Of a stretch of DNA of 6,578 nucleotides, positions 5,478-6,578 are shown one piece after another. The stretch is from Paracoccaceae bacterium. Lineage in GTDB: Bacteria; Pseudomonadota; Alphaproteobacteria; Rhodobacterales; Rhodobacteraceae. The first letter of the stretch is position 1; every line of letters starts with the position of its first letter. Location: contig JALXER010000143.1 of assembly GCA_027069385.1 (NCBI GenBank), positions 1-6,578 on the forward strand, written 5' to 3'. The notes below the pieces were generated by a model, which worked only from the letters and a program-made list of their open reading frames with translations, made no database searches and was not told the DNA's origin. The translations under genes were made by a program, and so were the position numbers.

Positions 5478-6221
5478 ATGGGACGGAGAAAACTCGCTGC
5501 CGGTAACTGGAAAATGAACGGAGTCAAGGCCGCTTTGGGCGAGATCACCGCGCTAGAGGCCGCGCACCCTGCGCCGGATTGCGATGTGCTGATCTGCCCG
5601 CCCGCAACGCTGGTTGCGGCAATGGCCGATGCGGCCAAGGTTATTTCGGTGGGCGGGCAGGATTGCCACGCGGCCGCATCTGGGGCGCATACCGGCGATA
5701 TTGCCGCCGAATTGCTGGCCGATGCAGGGGCCAGCGCGGTGATTGTCGGCCATTCCGAACGCCGCGCCGACCATGGCGAAACCGATGCCGACGTTAACGC
5801 CAAGGCGCAGGCCGCATGGCGCGCCGGACTGATCGCGATTATCTGCGTGGGCGAGACCGAGGCACAACGCGACGCCGGTCAGGCGCTGGCGGTTGTGGGC
5901 GGGCAAATGGCCGGTTCGATCCCGCAAGGGGCGACCGGCGCCAATACGGTGATTGCCTATGAACCAGTCTGGGCGATTGGCACCGGCAAGGTGCCCACCT
6001 TGGCCGATATTGCCCAGATGCACGACCATATGCGCGCAGTGCTGGGTGCCAGCCACGGTGCCGAGGCCGACGCGGTCCGCTTTCTTTACGGCGGCTCGGT
6101 CAAACCCGGCAACGCGGCCGAAATCTTTGCGGTTTCGAACGTGGACGGCGCGCTGGTGGGCGGGGCCTCGCTCAAGGCTGCCGATTTTGGCGGCATCGTT
6201 GCGGCGGCCTCCGAAGGCTAA
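5478..6221 (+). CDS. tpiA: Triosephosphate isomerase
   Basis: TpiA interconverts dihydroxyacetone phosphate and glyceraldehyde 3-phosphate in central carbon metabolism in the cytoplasm. The 247-residue product is the usual length. All catalytic elements are present: Asn10 and Lys12 in AAGNWKMN (7-14), His92 in VIVGHSERR (88-96), Glu162 in YEPVWAIGTGK (161-171, including the flexible loop 6), and YGGSVKPGN (204-212) with GALVGGASL (224-232) for phosphate binding. AGGGG, overlapping the tfoX stop, lies six bases before the ATG. The gene is last in a tight plus-strand run (sufA-type, tfoX, tpiA) and its stop overlaps the stop of the convergent DUF6456 gene. Nothing is missing or unusual in the active site. 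Confidence 0.98.
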   Translation: MGRRKLAAGNWKMNGVKAALGEITALEAAHPAPDCDVLICPPATLVAAMADAAKVISVGGQDCHAAASGAHTGDIAAELLADAGASAVIVGHSERRADHGETDADVNAKAQAAWRAGLIAIICVGETEAQRDAGQALAVVGGQMAGSIPQGATGANTVIAYEPVWAIGTGKVPTLADIAQMHDHMRAVLGASHGAEADAVRFLYGGSVKPGNAAEIFAVSNVDGALVGGASLKAADFGGIVAAASEG

Positions 6222-6529
6222 CCGGCCATCTTGGTTTCCAGCCCGGGCATGATCCCGTAGTGGTGCGCCAGCCGTTGCAGGGCGATGCGCAGCACCACCT
6301 TGCCCGAGCGCGCCGACCAGCCCAGCCGCTTTTCGGCCTTTTCCAGCCCGTCGAGGAAGCAACACACCCTAAAGGCGATATCCGCCAGCCCCGGCCCCAG
6401 CGCGGTCAGGGCCTCGGCGACCCGTGCACGCGCCGCTGCCGGCCCTTCGGCGGGCGCATTGCCCGAAAATCCGCCACGCGGGGCGCTGGTCAGGAAACGG
6501 TCCCAGTTCTGGGCCACCCGCGGGCCCAT
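6218..6529 (-). CDS. DUF6456-domain protein, C-terminal part only
   Basis: The readable 103 or so residues match the conserved end of DUF6456 proteins of Rhodobacterales: GPRVAQNWDRFLTSAPRGG (2-20), ARVAEALTALGPGLADIAFR (35-54), CCFLDGLEKAEKRLGWSARS (56-75) and GKVVLRIALQRLAHHYG (76-92). Family members are longer and commonly carry an HTH-type region before this domain, which is absent here. The Met at 6529 is probably an internal residue of the natural protein, not its start: no ribosome site precedes it and the match begins at once. Beyond 6529 the frame stays open to the window edge but reads unrelated sequence, because the DNA folds back on itself there. The gene is therefore partial, with its 5' part lost to the palindrome. 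Its TAG stop overlaps the tpiA TAA stop tail to tail. The domain's function is unknown; a DNA-related role is only suggested by its usual partners. Confidence 0.8.
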   Translation of the reverse strand: MGPRVAQNWDRFLTSAPRGGFSGNAPAEGPAAARARVAEALTALGPGLADIAFRVCCFLDGLEKAEKRLGWSARSGKVVLRIALQRLAHHYGIMPGLETKMAG

Positions 6530-6578
6530 ATGGGCCCGCGGGTGGCCCAGAACTGGGACCGTTTCCTGACCAGCGCCC
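6481..6578. repeat. Perfect 98-bp palindrome without spacer at the window end
   Basis: Bases 6530-6578 are the exact reverse complement of 6481-6529, with the centre inside CATATG (6527-6532) and no loop. All 49 pairs match and the palindrome runs to the very last base, so it may continue beyond. The left arm is normal DUF6456 coding sequence in the minus direction. The right arm does not continue that protein. A perfect, spacerless fold-back inside a conserved coding region at a sequence end is best explained as a library or assembly chimera. A closed hairpin end of a linear molecule is a less likely alternative. Confidence 0.95.

Noticed and set aside
5553..6365. 270-codon minus-strand open frame opposite tpiA
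   Set aside because: tpiA is complete with all catalytic residues. This frame also crosses the DUF6456 gene in another frame and has no recognisable domain.
6481..6578. Transcription terminator or attachment site at the window end
   Set aside because: The arms are 49 bp, perfect, without a loop, and made of coding sequence from a conserved domain. This does not fit a terminator or an integrase core site, whereas a fold-back artefact fits all features.

Overview
The window looks like chromosomal sequence from an alphaproteobacterium, most likely of the order Rhodobacterales. The reasons are the GC-rich coding sequence, the particular forms of SufT, the SufA-type carrier, TfoX and the DUF6456 fragment, and a clustered hairpin-rich intergenic repeat of a kind I associate with that order. 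This placement comes from recognition, not from a database search.

Left part (1-2555): a plus-strand gene for an exported protein with two SnoaL/NTF2-like domains (56-889) converges, across two GC-rich hairpins, on a minus-strand pair. That pair is tgt, the queuosine tRNA-guanine transglycosylase (1425-2555), followed 48 nt later by a small VOC/glyoxalase-fold protein (1008-1376).

Middle part (2556-4748): a short divergent control region separates tgt from sufT (2622-2987), an Fe-S cluster assembly factor of the DUF59/MIP18 family. About 370 nt without a gene follows. It is filled largely by a structured inverted-repeat element (3042-3231) and a further repeat-rich tail. Next comes a two-gene unit: a SatD-like protein (3361-3963) with an N-terminal domain resembling a divergent class III nucleotidyl-cyclase fold and a C-terminal helix-turn-helix, and a polytopic membrane protein of the DUF3307 family (4005-4748). 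This pair is the least characterised part of the window and the best candidate for an undescribed system, possibly a membrane-linked nucleotide-sensing regulator.

Right part (4792-6578): a compact plus-strand run holds a SufA/IscA-type Fe-S carrier (4792-5142), a TfoX N-terminal-domain protein overlapping it by one base (5142-5468), and tpiA for glycolysis and gluconeogenesis (5478-6221). The stop of tpiA overlaps the stop of a convergent minus-strand gene encoding the C-terminal part of a DUF6456 protein.

That last gene is cut by a perfect 98-bp palindrome with no spacer (6481-6578) that runs exactly to the window end. The second half of the palindrome is most simply explained as a fold-back chimera or assembly artefact at a contig end, so sequence after about 6529 should not be trusted. 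Functionally, sufT and the SufA-type gene both serve Fe-S assembly, with the SatD-like/DUF3307 pair and the repeat lying between them.
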